Assembly (NCBI GenBank): GCA_947581925.1
Contig: CANPWB010000008.1
Coordinates: 1-63,636, forward strand
Origin: an uncultured Clostridia bacterium
GTDB taxonomy: Bacteria > Bacillota > Clostridia > Christensenellales > CAG-917
Direction: 5' to 3'
DNA length: 63,636 nt
The translations under genes were made by a program, and so were the position numbers. The notes below the pieces were generated by a model. It searched no databases. It saw only the letters and a list, made by a program, of their open reading frames with translations, and was not told the DNA's origin. This document shows positions 31,427-46,400 of the stretch, piece by piece. Each line of letters opens with the position of its first letter. The first letter of the stretch is position 1.

Positions 31427-34400
31427 ATGAGATCGTCTGAAACCGAAGTAAACGGAACGCAGGACAACACTCGCAAACAGAGCGAAATTTTTTCTACGCG
31501 CGCAAGCGCTCACACCCATCGCACTGCGCCGCGCACCCATAGGAGCGCGGCGTCAACAGCACGAATAAGCAAGCCCCTTGTGGCTTTTGCATTCGTTTTG
31601 CTGACCGTCATGCTCTCGGTGAGTTTCATCGGCATGAGCAGCCCCGTTTTGGTTACGGCGGCAGGCGACGTCACTTTCAACAACATCGTAAACGCCAACA
31701 TCGGCATGCACCCGAAGTGGATACAAGACTCCTGCGATTCTGTTGAGGAAGGCGGCGTGGGCGACAGCTATACTGTGAAACACACTGTTTGGCATGTTGA
31801 CGTTGATGATAACGATCCCATCATGGAAAAATCTCCGGCATATACTTTCAAGGGTAATGAGAAGGTCTCCGACGAATTTGCCGATCGATACAATTTGCAA
31901 AGAGGCAACGAGGTCGTTTTCAACATAGAAGACCCCGACACCGCCGCAAAAGTTTGGGCGGACGCGGTCGCATTTGCGCAGACCCTTGGTACGCCTACGC
32001 CGCTCGCCGACTCCATCCTTGCGGGAACGACGCCGGAGAGCGCTTGCAAAGGTGGCGGAACTGAAAATCACAGAGGCTTTCGCGTTGGTACAAACACAGA
32101 CGAACGCAACATGTACAAAGGCAACTTCTTCATTGAGAATGATGACGGCGCGCTTGGACAATACATAACCGTGCGTTTGCAAACAGATTGGGTGGCAAAA
32201 GCTATCACGGCAAACGTTCCCAATGGCGATCCCACAAAAGTTAACCCGACAACAAGCGATTATGTCACTTTGACCGGCGCTCCCACAAGTGTTTCAAGCA
32301 CGACTTTCAACTATATTTTAACGACCAAACAAGATTCAAACGACGGCTATCTTACAGCGGACAAAATAGACGTATTCAACTGCACGCAGGACGCGGGCGG
32401 TTATACGCTCTCTTACGATATTGCAAGCAACAGTTTCAATTACGACGCTAACAGCGCTCCTGTTTTCAACGACAATTGCGCATTTTCATACGGACGTATC
32501 AACGTGCCCACGGGCGTATATATCGTGCTCGACCTCAACGGGCATACCATCGATCGTGCGTTGACCGGTTATAACAAGGTGAGCACAACGAACGGAGATA
32601 TGTTCGGCTCTGTCATCCACATCAATTCCAAGGCGCGCCTTGAGATATGCGATACTTCCGCATATGAAAACGCTTCGTCATCGCGCGTGCAACGTTATGA
32701 AAAAGTGACGGAGAATTCCGCAGACGCAGTAGCGGTCGAAGGATATGGCTCAAAGAAGATTTGGAAACTTGTCGATGCGGAAACCCTCATCCCGTTTAAC
32801 ACCCTTAACCCGACTAATAATCAATACAAAGATTATATCGTTGTCACCAACCACAAAGGGACTATCACAGGCGGCTATAACAGCGGAACGGCAGATCGAA
32901 AAGGATCATATGGCGCGGGCTTACTGAACGTTGCGCTTCAACCCGAAATGCAACATCGAGGCGGCGCGGTCAACCTTTCCCCCTGGGCGGATTTGGTAAT
33001 GCACAGCGGCACTATTTATGGCAACAAAACTCCGTCCGAAACCGGCGGCGCGTTCTATCAACGCTCCAAAGCGGCGGTAACCATATTTGACGGATACGTC
33101 ATTCAGAACGTGGCGAATGCAGGAGGCGTTTCCTCGCTTGGCGGAGGCTCGGGCTGCCCCTTCACCATGTACGGCGGCGTGCTGGGATATAACACCGTCA
33201 ATGGAAACGGTGGCGCACTTGCGTTGGGTGTTTGCAGTTACGCCAATTTCCACGGCGGCGAAATAGTTTACAATCATGCGGGCGGCACAGGCGGCGCGCT
33301 GAATTTGAGCGGCAATACGCTTGGCATTTTGGACAGCGTGACGATAACGGGCAATACTTCCACAGGCAACGGCGGGGGAGTCTATGTTCCCATACAAGTT
33401 GCGGCGGTCGATGAGTTGAAGCGAGTTCCAAATGGTCAGGGACGTGCGTTCAAGTTTCGCGGTTCTTTGCAAATTTACGGCAACAAACACGGGGAGGAGA
33501 ATGAGGAGAACGTCTATCTTGCTTCCGGTACAAGTCCCTCAGACTTTGATATGAGCGGCGCAGGCGGCGGGATAAAACCCGGTGCTTATACGGGTCAACC
33601 GGTCATAGCCATTGGCGGGCCTATGTTTGCCAACGGAATCGTCGCGCGCGTAGGCGTTACGCTGGGAAATGCATCTACCGTCAGTACAGGCATTACGAGC
33701 CCCAATACACAAAATTGCTCGATTTTCACCGCCGATTATGGCAAATATAATTCGGGCGTGAATGCATTCAATTATTTCTTCTCGGACAAAAAAACATATG
33801 ATTCTTCGCATGGCAATTTAACAAGCGCGCGCGTTGTCAATAGTGTTGCGAGCGCGGGCAGCGCCGACAACGAAGGCAAGATAGGCAATGATACAACAGC
33901 TGAGCAAACGATCACCTGGGTCATCAAGGGCACGGGAGTTACTTCGACGGAAAATGAGCATGCATATACTATAACGGCGCAAAGCAATAGTGTGACAACA
34001 GATACCGCAGGCGGCATAAGCTACACCTATGAAGGTTTGACATGCGAATTCGGCATGCTCAAAGTCACTTCCGTTGAGGCGCATACGGACGGAGCAAGCG
34101 GAACGCTGGTGGCGAAGTGGGAAATAACAAGCTCAGGCAGCGACATATACAATATAGTCAACACATTCACGGAAACAAACTTCCGATTCAAATTGGGAGA
34201 TTGGGACTATGTTGACGGAAAAAGTGCAGTTGCGGATTCGGCGGGGAGGAAAGGAACGACCGCCACGCATGCGGCTATACACGCCACGGACAACACAATA
34301 TCGTACGCGGGCGAATATTCCTTCCTCGTTTCAACAGAAGGCAAACGCTATGTGAACCCCTCTTTCAAAATAAGGATAAACCAGGTCGGCGTCGAGGTCG

Positions 34401-37400
34401 ACAGAGAGCTTTATTACAAAGGGCAGGACGTCAAGGAACTTAAATGGACAAAAAATATCAACTGGGACGGCAGCACAGACGATCAAGGATCGCCCACCAT
34501 CGGCGGCAAAGGTTCTCCTCAAGCTCAACTCGGCGATGAGGAAAATCAACCGTACTTCATCTACAGCGGCGACTACTATTATCCCATTCTCAATGCGGAC
34601 TGGGATCGCGCCACCGTGTTGAGCCTTTACAACCCATACACGGGCAATACCTCTTCCGTTGCCAAAAAAGACTTCACAGGATATGTGATGAAGTTTACAT
34701 ATGCAAACTCCACATATTTCGGCAGCGGCAAAGCCGTTGAATTCGGCGAGCACAGTGGCGGCGGTGTGGAATATCAAACCATGCACCGCAAGCCGGGCGA
34801 GATAGCGGGCATAGGCACTTACGTACCCGGCGTCATGCACGCGGGCATGTATCAGGTGTCGTTCATATCATCGCGTTCCGCGGCCTCGGCAGACGCCGCA
34901 AGCCAAGATTATAAGAACACAGGCGTGTATTTTGCCGCAAATAACTTCGCGTTTTCGTCAAAGATAAATCTGTATGTAGAGCCCGCCTCGGCGGAGGTGC
35001 AGCTGACACCCGACGCAATAAACGGCTTCACCTATAAGGGCAGCAGCTTCACCGACAGCGAGATATTGCTGTTCGACAACACCTCGGACACCTCCGTCGT
35101 ACCGCACACCGACTCGACCGCCACAATGGCGTACTATCTGTTTGACGCACTCAAATTCAAGGCTGGCATATATGACGTCCGCACGGATTTGTTCTATACC
35201 TTTGACCAAGTGAAAGACAAAGACGCTTGGAATGCCATCCGTCCTTTGGGTAAAGGCGAAACCGCGATCCCCGGCAGACCGCAATTCGACCAGTATACAA
35301 AGGAGGATTTTGAAAATAAGCCGCCTACGGTCACTTTCACAGGAGACTCGAACACTAATTTCGAGCCCTCCGCAAATATGAAGTTTGTGGGCGAGGACGG
35401 CAATATCCCGCAAGATCAAATGAAGGCGTTTGAGGAAGAGTATCAAAAGGAAACCGTGGCTGACAGCACGGGCAGATTGGTTTATATCATTGATACTTCT
35501 TCTTTCAATGAAGCAAAGAAATACAAGCAGGGCGAGGTGGATCCTTTAGACAGGTCGAAGGGCTCAAACCCGCTCGACGCCCGCAGATACGTTGTCCTCA
35601 TCGAGCTGGCCCTCGAGGGCGGCTATGACGACTACGACTATATTTTCGACCAAGACTCCAATCACCTTGTGGGCTTGAAAGGCGAAAGCCAATACTTCTG
35701 GGCATTTGAGTTTGTCGTCAACCCCGCGGAAATAAATCCCTACGAAAACACGACCACGGCAGGCAGCAATACTCCCGTCTCCATAACAAAAGACGTATAT
35801 TACAAGAACATCAGCTACGGCTACGAATATAAGGACGGTAAATTTACCGACGAAGACGGCGTAACGCACAAGAGACTTATCTCGGACACGGCAAACCTGC
35901 CCACCGTCACCTTCAACGGCGGCGCTTCCAGCGTCGCGCTGGCGCTTGGCGGCGACTACGACGTTGAATTTGTGGAGTTCGACGAGGTTAATAACCCGAG
36001 CGAAAAGAAGTACAACTTCCTCGACGCGTCCGTCGGGCTGGATAAAGACTCTTCCGCGCCCGAAGTGGACGGGTTTAAGTTTGGAGACTACAACCTCGCC
36101 GTCAAGATAACCTTCGGCGGCACAAACCAAAACTATGTCAACACCACCGAGACGGCAGGGAAGGCGGACGACAAGGGCACCGCGTACGAGGACAAAGACG
36201 GCGCGTTCTACATCTACTTCCGCATAATCCCCGTCATCGTCACCGCCTCCGCGAATATATCCTACACCTACGACGGCGGCTCGTATGATAGAGGCCGCCA
36301 TCTCGCTGCGAGCGGTGACTACAGCGAGTGGTATGAGTCCATATTCTTCCTTGCACAAGATAGCATAACAACATCGCAAGAGCTTATCGAAAACCAAAAG
36401 CAAAACATAGATACGTGGGAATCCGCAGATAAAAGTCGCAAACTGAAAGACCTTTGGGGAGGAGTGCATGGTAAGCGCCCGGAGGACACGGGGGATAATA
36501 ACACGTATACGGACAAAGAGTTCTATCAACAGCGCTACTACATATCCAACGTCAACGTGCAATATACCAACAACGACTTCATCGCCAACGGCATAAAACT
36601 TGGCGTGGGCATGTATTCTTTCCAGACGAACAGTCCCAACTATCAAGTGGCGTCATACCATTTGACGACGGTGGACTATGATAATGAAAATAACATAGAA
36701 ACCGCCCCCAAAAACCCCGGCGTAATGTGGTTGCTGACAGTCGGAAATACTCAGTCCTTTGTATCCACGCAACAGGACAAGACGGCCGCGACAAACTTCA
36801 TCGTGTCCGCCGCGAGCTATCTTGACGTCAACATCAATCAAAAGGACATCACCGCGAACGACGTCAAAGTCACTCTCAACGGCAAAGATTACGACGGCGC
36901 CGCGGAGTTCCCGTACTCCGGGCACGAATACCGCCCGAAAGTCGAGCTGTCCTACACGGTGCAAGTGCCGACGCAGGCGGCAGGCGCGCATGCGACAAAG
37001 TCCGTCACAATCAACACCATATCAATAAAATCGGACGGCAATGTCGAGGCCGATAGCGCCTACGACAGCTTCATCACCTATTCAAACAACGTGCAGACCT
37101 CTACAGACGTGCTTCCCGCCTCCGTGATGATCACCGCCGCTTCAAATTCCAAGAGCACATCAGCGTTCTCACAAAACTTCTACAACGTTCGCTCCTTGGA
37201 GTTCAAGATAACCCCCGCGAGCGTCAAAGTGACGATCAAGGACGGCGCGCGCATATTCCCATACGACAGGACAGAGCACCCTGTCACGCTTGAATACACA
37301 AATACGACGGATTATTCCAAGTTCAAGGACTTACTGCCCGCAGATTTCGGCACTGATGATAATCCAAAACCGCTCCCTCTCGAGCAAACGGAGATCAACA

Positions 37401-40400
37401 TCATGTACGGCGAGGTAGGGGCAGATAATACCGTTCCCGAGGGCGCCGGCGGCATACGAAATTTCGTCAGCACCGCACCCACCAACGCGGGCAGATACCG
37501 CGTGGCAGTGCATCTCAACTCCACAAACTTCATTTACGTGGCAGATGACTACAGCGAAAACACAGATCAGTTCGTCAGGGACAGCGGCGACAGCTCCAAG
37601 GACATCCTCACGTACAACAATTCTGCGACAAGCGGCAAAGACACCGACCTCATCATCAATCCCGCGGTCGCGTACATAGGCCCCGGCGCGCAGGTTACCA
37701 CGCCGGACGGGCACGAGATCGTTAATCAATTTACCTACAATCGTAACATCCAGGTGCCTTCGGTCCTCAGCACCAACATCTGCAACGTCAGCCTCGCCGG
37801 CGAGAAGTGGAATGCGAACTATGAAAGCAGCGTCGTCCCCGCCAGCAGCAGCGGCGACTATAAGATCCAATATGCGAAGGATCAAGACGGGAGCCCCAAC
37901 ACCGACGCGCTCAGCTCGGACGGCTTCGCGGACGCGGGTACGTACTGGATGATCCTCGACATGGTCTCGGAAAACTTCATCTGGGGCGGATATAAGAAAG
38001 ATGATCCTTTGTTTACACACGAGGAGCTCAGCGATAAGCGCCTTGCGGTCAAGTATACCATTTTGCCCTCGCAGGTCCTGCTGAAACCCGCCGACTCTAT
38101 CAGCGGCGCGACATATCCCGATGGGCAGGGCACCTTGCACTTCACCTACGACGGCGTCAAGCACGAGGTCGGCGTGAACGTGTCCTCAACAACGCTTCCG
38201 CCTCTGTCCACCGAGTATAAACTGAACAAAGTCGGTTTCGTGGGCGTCAAGCCCTCCTTCGCGGAGACGACGGAAGAGAAGAACTACCTGTCCATCTACG
38301 CGGGCACGTATTCCTTCACGGTCACCTTCACGGATGCGGCGAAGAAAAATTACGTATGGAGTTCATTGCAAGAAGCCTGGGAAAATTACAACAGCGCTCA
38401 CAAAAACTCCGTAATCGTCGATGAGGCAGGTACGGGTTCGAACACAGGAAACAAGATCGTATACGTTGACATTAAAAACAACACGGTCACAATCACCTAC
38501 ATCATCGACCCCGCCGAAGTTTATATCGAGTCCATCACGTCCGAACAATTCAATCGTCAGACGCACGACAATCCTCAAATCAACTTCAAAAACAGCGCAG
38601 ATACAAACAGTCAAGTCCCCACGCCGCCCTACGACATTTCGTTTAAGGTGAGCGACGCCGGCAATCAATGGCTGCATCAAAGTGATGCAAAGACGGTCAA
38701 TGCAAAACTCGGCGCAGGCGACAAGCCGCTCAATGCGGGCAACTACGACGTCACGGTCACTTTGACGGGCGACGACAAAAATAACTTTAAACTTGTTCAG
38801 CAACCAGAGTATAAGTCGTCGCTAAATTCCGACAAAGAGGAGACCGTCACATATTCAGGTGTTTCCGCGGACAAAACGACCGCGGTCGCACTGTTTGTCA
38901 TCGAGCAACTCGGCGTATATGCAAATCAAGTGGTTTCAAGCGTCATATTCGACAACAAGGATCACTTCAACGGCAATCCCTACGGACTCACTTCCGGCGG
39001 TCTTTACGGCGGCAACGGTCCTTGGACGATCAGATTCTCGTCATCAAGCGGCATGATTCAGCTTGACGGCATAAGCTACAACATCTATTTCAAAGGCAAG
39101 GCGAACGACGGCAATTGGTACATAGTCAAGGTCAAGATCGGTGGCTATCAAGCTGACGCGACGACGCGCAATGAAGACAAATTCTATCTGCAAAAACTCA
39201 GTGGCGAGGAAGATGACGGCACAAGCGGCAAGGCAGAGGTAAGCTCATTTGAAAAGATATCGGCGCTCGGACTGTTCACCAATGCAGCCGAGTATACCTA
39301 CAAGCTATACTTCCAAGACGCCAACTTGTTCATCTCCGCGATTGAAGGAGCAACGGCAGAAAAAGAGTTTACGTACACGATAACCGCGGCGACTATCGCG
39401 CTCGGGACGCTTGCCAACAAGACGTTCAACAACCATGAGCAGGAGCCCGTCTTTGACGACAACAGCTTCACGGCGGTCGGCGATACCACATTTGAAGCGG
39501 GCACGAAGATATTCGATATCCTCAACGAATACAACATGGTGGAGGAGGGCAGCGGCTACACGGTCAGCTACACATTGCCGGCTCCTATTGGCAACTCACG
39601 TTTCGGCGATACCGACAAGCCTTTCAACGCGGGCAGCTACACTGTGACGGTCACGCTGGCAAGCGAAAACTTCACATTCAGCGGCTCTGAGACATCCACG
39701 ATGACCTTCACCATCGACCCGTTTGACATCTCATTGCTTAACGCGGAGCAGTTCAAAGTAACATTGCCCGACGTCATATACACCGGTACGGCGATGAATA
39801 CGGTTATCAGTCACGTCGAAGTGAAGATAGGGGAAGAGACGGTCACCCTCGTTTCAAGCGGAGCGACTGACGGACAGCTGCAGCTCGGCGAGAACGGCTA
39901 CAATATCAGTATTGCAAGCTGCGACAACAACGTCAATGTCTCCACGGACAAGGCGACGGCGCACATCGTGGGCAGCAACAACTTTGCGGGCGAACTTACA
40001 CGCAAATTCGCCATTTTACCGCGTCCCGTCACGGTCACGGTGTACGGACAGAGCGGCGTGTACGGCGCAGGTCAACACCTCTCCATCGGCGCCACCGAAT
40101 ATACGCATTGGAGAGCGGAGCAGGGCGAGATAGGCAAAGGCGAGGAGAAGGGCGTCGTCAACAACGACAGCCTCGGCATAAGAATAACCATAATTCAAGC
40201 AAGCGGGTGGAACGAAACTTCAAGTCAGCTGAATGTCGGCTGGTACTCCGTGCGCGTGAGCTATACAAACGCCAACTACACGGTCACCTTCAAGGGCGAC
40301 AACAACAGCCTTTCTTCGTACGGCGGATATGAGGCGAATGCAGAAGAAGAGCCTCAAACGGCATCCGAAGAAATTTCGGGTGACGAAGTTGCGGCATATG

Positions 40401-43400
40401 ACATAGTGAACAGCTATTATGTGTACAAGCGCGTCATTTCCCTGTACGTAAGTGCGCAGAGCGTCACTTACAACGGACAAGCGCCTGTCATACAGCAGGG
40501 TAACCCCACCTATTGGAATGTGGTGTCCGTCGTCAACGGCGAAGGCAGCGCGCTCGTCAGTGGCGATGAGGATGCCTTCAACGCAGCGGTCGAGCTGTAC
40601 GTCGTCGCTCCCGAAGATGGCGATGACATGTACGACGTCTGGAAGAAGTGGGGCATGTGGTCAGCAGGTTCTTACAGCGACAACAGCGGCATTAAAGCTC
40701 GGTTCAAAGAAGCAGGCGCCGACGAGACCATACTGCAAAACTACGAGATACAGGAGGCAACCTGCGCCATACTCAGAATAGCTCCTGCGGAAATCACCGT
40801 CACGCATAATGAGCAGAGCAGCACGTACAACAACGACGCGCCCACGATCTCCCAAACGAGAGACTCATACGAAATCACTGGCAATACCTTCAACAGCCGC
40901 AGGTGGAACGGAAACGCGTTCGATGAAGAGCCGATTCCCAATGACAACGCGGAAAATAACTTGCTCAAATTCAAGTTCACATACGACGACGGCGACAGCA
41001 AACCCACCGAGGACTACGGCGCGGGCAGGCACCTCATCCGGGGCGCGTGGGACGGAGACCCCAACCCCAACTTCAATGTGATCTTCAACGCGGGCGTGTA
41101 CACCATCAACAAGCGCGACCTCGTCATCACAATTTTGGATCAATATGTCATATACGGCGAAAAACTGCTGAGCGCCGATGATGATTGGTGGATCGAAAAC
41201 AATGAGACCAAATACGGCACGCTGAAGCTCAATCCCAAATATTGGACGGTAGAGGTCAAAAACTACAACAAAGATTATCCGGGTGGCGATAAGATATACT
41301 GGGTCAACGAAGAAGATCGTGAGGACCTCAAAATAGCACCCGTTATCGAGGCGCAGATAGGCGCAAACGCAGGTACGTATGCCATCAGCGGCAGCTGGAA
41401 CAGCAGTAACGACGACTACAACGTGACGTTCGTCGGTAGTTGGAACGCGACAAACCCCGAAAAGACGAACGGCACGGGCGGCACCTACACCATCCACAAG
41501 CGCGCTATCATTGTGCACATCAACGATCAAGGCGGCGTGTACGGCGGCAGCAGCTTTGGCACGGCGGTGGATCAGTCCATGGGCAACGACGCCGAGCACG
41601 GCGGCTGGTACGTCGTGGGCTTTGACTCCGACAAGCAAAAAGATATTTGCGAAGGGCACGAGTGCGGCACACCCACGGAGCCTGTTGTCGTCGCATCCGA
41701 CAACTTGAACATTGTTCTGACGCTTGGAGACGTCTCCGCCCCCGGCGAATATGACATCGTGGGTTCTTGCGGCAACGACAACTACGCAGTCACCTGGAAA
41801 GGCAACAGGATAAAGGACGGCGTTGCAGTCGGAAAATTCGGCATAACGGCGCGCGAAGTCACCGTCAATGTAAGCGACCAGACCGTCGAATACGGCAAAG
41901 GAAAGGACGGCGTACCCGCAGATTTCGAGCAGAACCGCTACAGCGCGACCGCAAACAACGATTCCACCAACCGCGTCGGCTTCATAAAGGCGGACAATGT
42001 GGTCGTAGAGCTTTCCGTTACAGTTTTGCACTCAGGCACGGGCGACTACAACCAAGCGGGCAAATACGCTATAACCGTGAGGATATACGAGGGCTACACC
42101 AGCAGCTCCGACAAGGGCAAGCTCATTTACAGCAGCAATAATGGAGACAGCGTAACGCAGTCCGACAAGTATGTCATAACGGTGAAAGGCAACTTTACAG
42201 ACGCCGCTATCAACGGTGAGACGGGCACGTATGAGATCACCAAGAAGGATCTTATAATCACCGTCGCCGACAAGTCGTCCATCTACGGCGAGAGCCTTGA
42301 AAAACTTACATTCACGACCAACGGCGCAATGGAGGACGAGAAAACTGAGATCGAGAAAAAAATCGCTCTTGCCATAGCAGATCCAAATTACAACGAATGG
42401 GACAAAGACAGTCGCTATCTGTGCGCAGGCAGCTACAACATCACAGCCACGCTTGACGATGAGACGATAAACAACAACTATAATATCGTCTTCCGCACGC
42501 AAAACGGCGCGGACTACAAGACGGACGACGGCGAAAAGATCACCGCAATGTACACGGTTACAAAGCGTATGCTCGCAATCAATGTCACCTATCTCAACTC
42601 GGTGTACGGCGAGGAACTGCAGCGCTTCACCGCAACGCTTTCACCCGTCGGTGCAATAACCGGCGAGCCTATACTTGCAGGCGACAGCACCGCAAGTGGC
42701 GATCGTCCTCTTGGAATCAAGTTCGAGATCGTCGGCGAAAACTCTCCCGCCAATCTCAGCACGACGGGGCACCTCAAAGTCGGCATCTATCCCATCATAG
42801 GCAGCTGGGAAAGCGAGACATACTCCAACTATGATGTCCAATTCACAGGCGTATGGAGTAATGATAATACCAATACATGGCTTAAACAGGCGACCGGAAA
42901 CGCAAGTGTGTATATGAACTCAGCCGGCGCGCATGCGACCTTAGACCGTAAAGCGGGCGTGTACACGGTGTCGAAGAGACCCATCAACGTAACGTTGGGT
43001 ACCACAACCGAAGGCGAACATATGCCTCAGAGCGAATATGGAGACGATATCGTTGACTTTGCGGGCGACATCAACCAAGGCAAGTCCTGGGGCGTAAGGT
43101 ATGAGGAGTCCACGACCGGAAGAGGTCGCGTTTCAGCAGAGGGCGGCAAGATAGACGACATCGTCTTTGAGATGACGACCACTGCGTATAGGGGCGCTTC
43201 CGCAACAACCTATCCCATCACCGTGAAGGAAGGCAGCGACGTCGGCGGAGACAATAACAACTATGATATCGAATTTAAGCAAGGCACTTACACCATCAAG
43301 CCGCGCGAGATGACGGTCAAGCTCACCGCGAAAGAACCGAAGGTCGAAGAGGGTAGCAACTCATGCGCGACAGACGTCTACGGCACGACGTATGATCAGG

Positions 43401-46400
43401 AAGCCAAGTTTGAGTACACATTTAGACGTGCAAACCCGAAGGACGGCGACACAGGCTTCTACAATGGCGAAAAAATAGCGCTTGTCATCACACCTTGGAA
43501 GGATGCGTCAGCGCAAGACGCAAAATTGACGGAGACAGGATACTATCCCGTTGGCGTGTACAGCCTCGCGCTGTCAGCGAAGAATGACCCCAACTACTCC
43601 TTCACAAGTATGGAAGGCAGCAATGTACGCTACAAAGTGACGCCGCGCCCGATAACCATCCATATCAACGACCAGCACAGCGTGTATGGCGAGGACGTGT
43701 ATGTATGCCAGGATGAGTATAAGGACGACGACACGCTTTGGGGCTGGAAAGTAGTAAGTAAAATCGGCATCGTCACGGGCAACGGTACGCGCGACGAACT
43801 TGGATTAGAAATCACGAGAGCCGACGCCACGAACATCAACTTCAAGGAAGGCGGCTACGAGCTTAAAGCGACTATAAGCAACCGCAACTACAAGGTCACG
43901 TGGGTAGGCGGTGCAAAGGCGGAAGGCGTCAGCTTGTTTGCAACATACGCCGGTGAGGGATTGGACAATTACACGCGCGATCACGGCGTCTACATGATTG
44001 ATAAGCGCCTCATCCACATCCGCATATTCAACCAGTACAGCATTTACGGCGAAAATATCGACGTCAAGAGCGAGCTGACTTCCTATGAAGTCGTCACGCC
44101 CGGCGACGGAGCAGACTTCTATTCACTCATGCCCGGCGAGTCACCGTACATCACACTGAACATCTTCACGACCGAAGGCGAAACTGTTATTTGGTACTCC
44201 AAGGACGGCAGCACGACATTCTCCGGCACCATCGGTCGCGGCGAATATCACATCGGCGTGCAGACGATCGGCAACGACAACTACGCCGTTGAAGTGGATG
44301 CGAAATACCTGCCCGACGTAAATGATAAGTCTAAAGAGCAAGAGCGCAAGAATCTGGTGACAGAATTCCCCGACGACTTTGGCGAGACTACCACGCTGAA
44401 GACCATAGAGGTCAAAAACCCCGTCATCAGCGACCAGCTCGCTAATTCTAAAAATGCAACGTACTTCGTGACCATACGTCCCGTCACGATCAAGATCAAT
44501 GACCAAAGCGGCACTTACGGCGACTATCTCACGCTCAACAGCTCGGGCGAGGGCGCGTCTCCCGCGTACACAGTCGACCTCGGCAAGTACCTTGGCTCCT
44601 ACGTCACCACGGGGCAACCCTTCGTGGGCGGCTACAAAGCGACCTTTGACCTCGTAACCACTGCAATCGAAGGCAGTGATACTAGCGGCTCTAGTCCCAA
44701 AGGCAAGACTATGGGCTGGTCACTGAATGCAGGAACTTATCCCATTTTCGGCGCGGCATATCACGTGTTTATGAATGACGCCCCGATAGAAGACGAAAGC
44801 GACGATGCCGCAAGGCTCTCCCACAATTATCAATTCAACTTCGAGGGTTCTTACGACATAGACGATAAATATCCCAGCGGCACCACGTTCCAAAATCGCG
44901 CGGGCGTCTACACCGTGGAAAAGAGACAGGTCTCACTGACCGCAAAAGACTCCTCCGCGACCTACGGCGGCACGGGAGACAAGTTTATATCCATTCCCAC
45001 ACCCGATAATGACAATTATCAGGCGATTGTCTCCAATTCCAAGGTCAATACGTACGGCATTGAGACGCGCGGCCCCATCCTTGCGGACGACGTCGATAGC
45101 CTTGCTATAAATATAGCGATCCAATATAACAACGCTAACCTCAGCCACGCAAAGGCGCTGAAGGTTGGCGAGTATACGCTGAAGCTGACGTTCAAACAAA
45201 ACGACAACTACGACATCACGGCAGTAAACGGAAACTTCGAAGTCACTGTCCGCCAGGCGTCCATATTGATCGCACAGAGCGCAGCCAAAGCGACCTATCT
45301 TGCGACGATCCCCACAGGGTGGAGCGAGAAAGATGCGGGCATGTACACGCTCTCCAACGCACTCCCCGGAGACGTCATCGCATTCACCATGACGACAAAG
45401 GCAGAGCGGGGCAACGCGGTTGGACAATATGCGCTGAACGGCACAATCGGCGGAGCAAGCGCGGACAATGACAACGCCAACTACTCCGTCACATTCACGG
45501 ACGGCACCTTCGAGATTACAAAGAAGCAAGTCTTCGTGACGATAAATGATCATAGTAGCGAGTACGGCGAGATGCCGTCCGTCAACGACAGCGCCAAGTG
45601 GTCGCTTCGCGAAGGCTGGAACAAGGATGGCGACTTCACAAAGAATGACAGCCCGGATGCCCTCGGCATCAACCTTAGCACTAGCGCAAACGCGGAGACG
45701 AACGTCGGCACATATCAGATATCCGGTCAGTATGACATAAGCAGCGATGTCGGAAAGAACTACGACCTGCACTTTGTCGGCAGTTGGAATGCTTCCGCAG
45801 GTATGACAAACGGCAACGGCGGCACACTTACGATATACAAGCGCAGCATAGTCGTCGTCATCAAGCCGCAAGCGATCACCTACCGTGACAACATAGCAAT
45901 AGATAATTACGGCTGGTTTGCATGGCGCAACGGCAACACTGCAACGTGGAAGGAAGACGGTACCACCAACAATGAAGGCGGTGTGCTCGGTCCCAAGGAT
46001 GGCCTCGACGCGCTCAATGTATTCCTCACAAAGGGCGAAGCCACCGACACTGCGACGTACGGCTACAACACGGGCTCCGGCACCTACTTCGGCACATATG
46101 CGCTCGTCGGCAGCCACACCGCAACAAACTACGACATAACCTTCGCGTACGAGCGTGCGGAAAAGGACTTCAACTACTTGAATGTTAAAGAAAACGAGGA
46201 CGGCACGTTCGACATCAAGCCGTACGAAATCACTATAAATATTCTAACCCTCGGAAGAGACAATGACGTGAAATACGGCGAGTATAAGTTCGGCGCGGAG
46301 TTGACCAATGCTCAAGACATCATTTGGGATTATGCGTACTCCGAAAGACAATTCTTGCCTGCGGAAGTCACCTATCTGTCCTTCAGCCTCGGCGGAAAGA

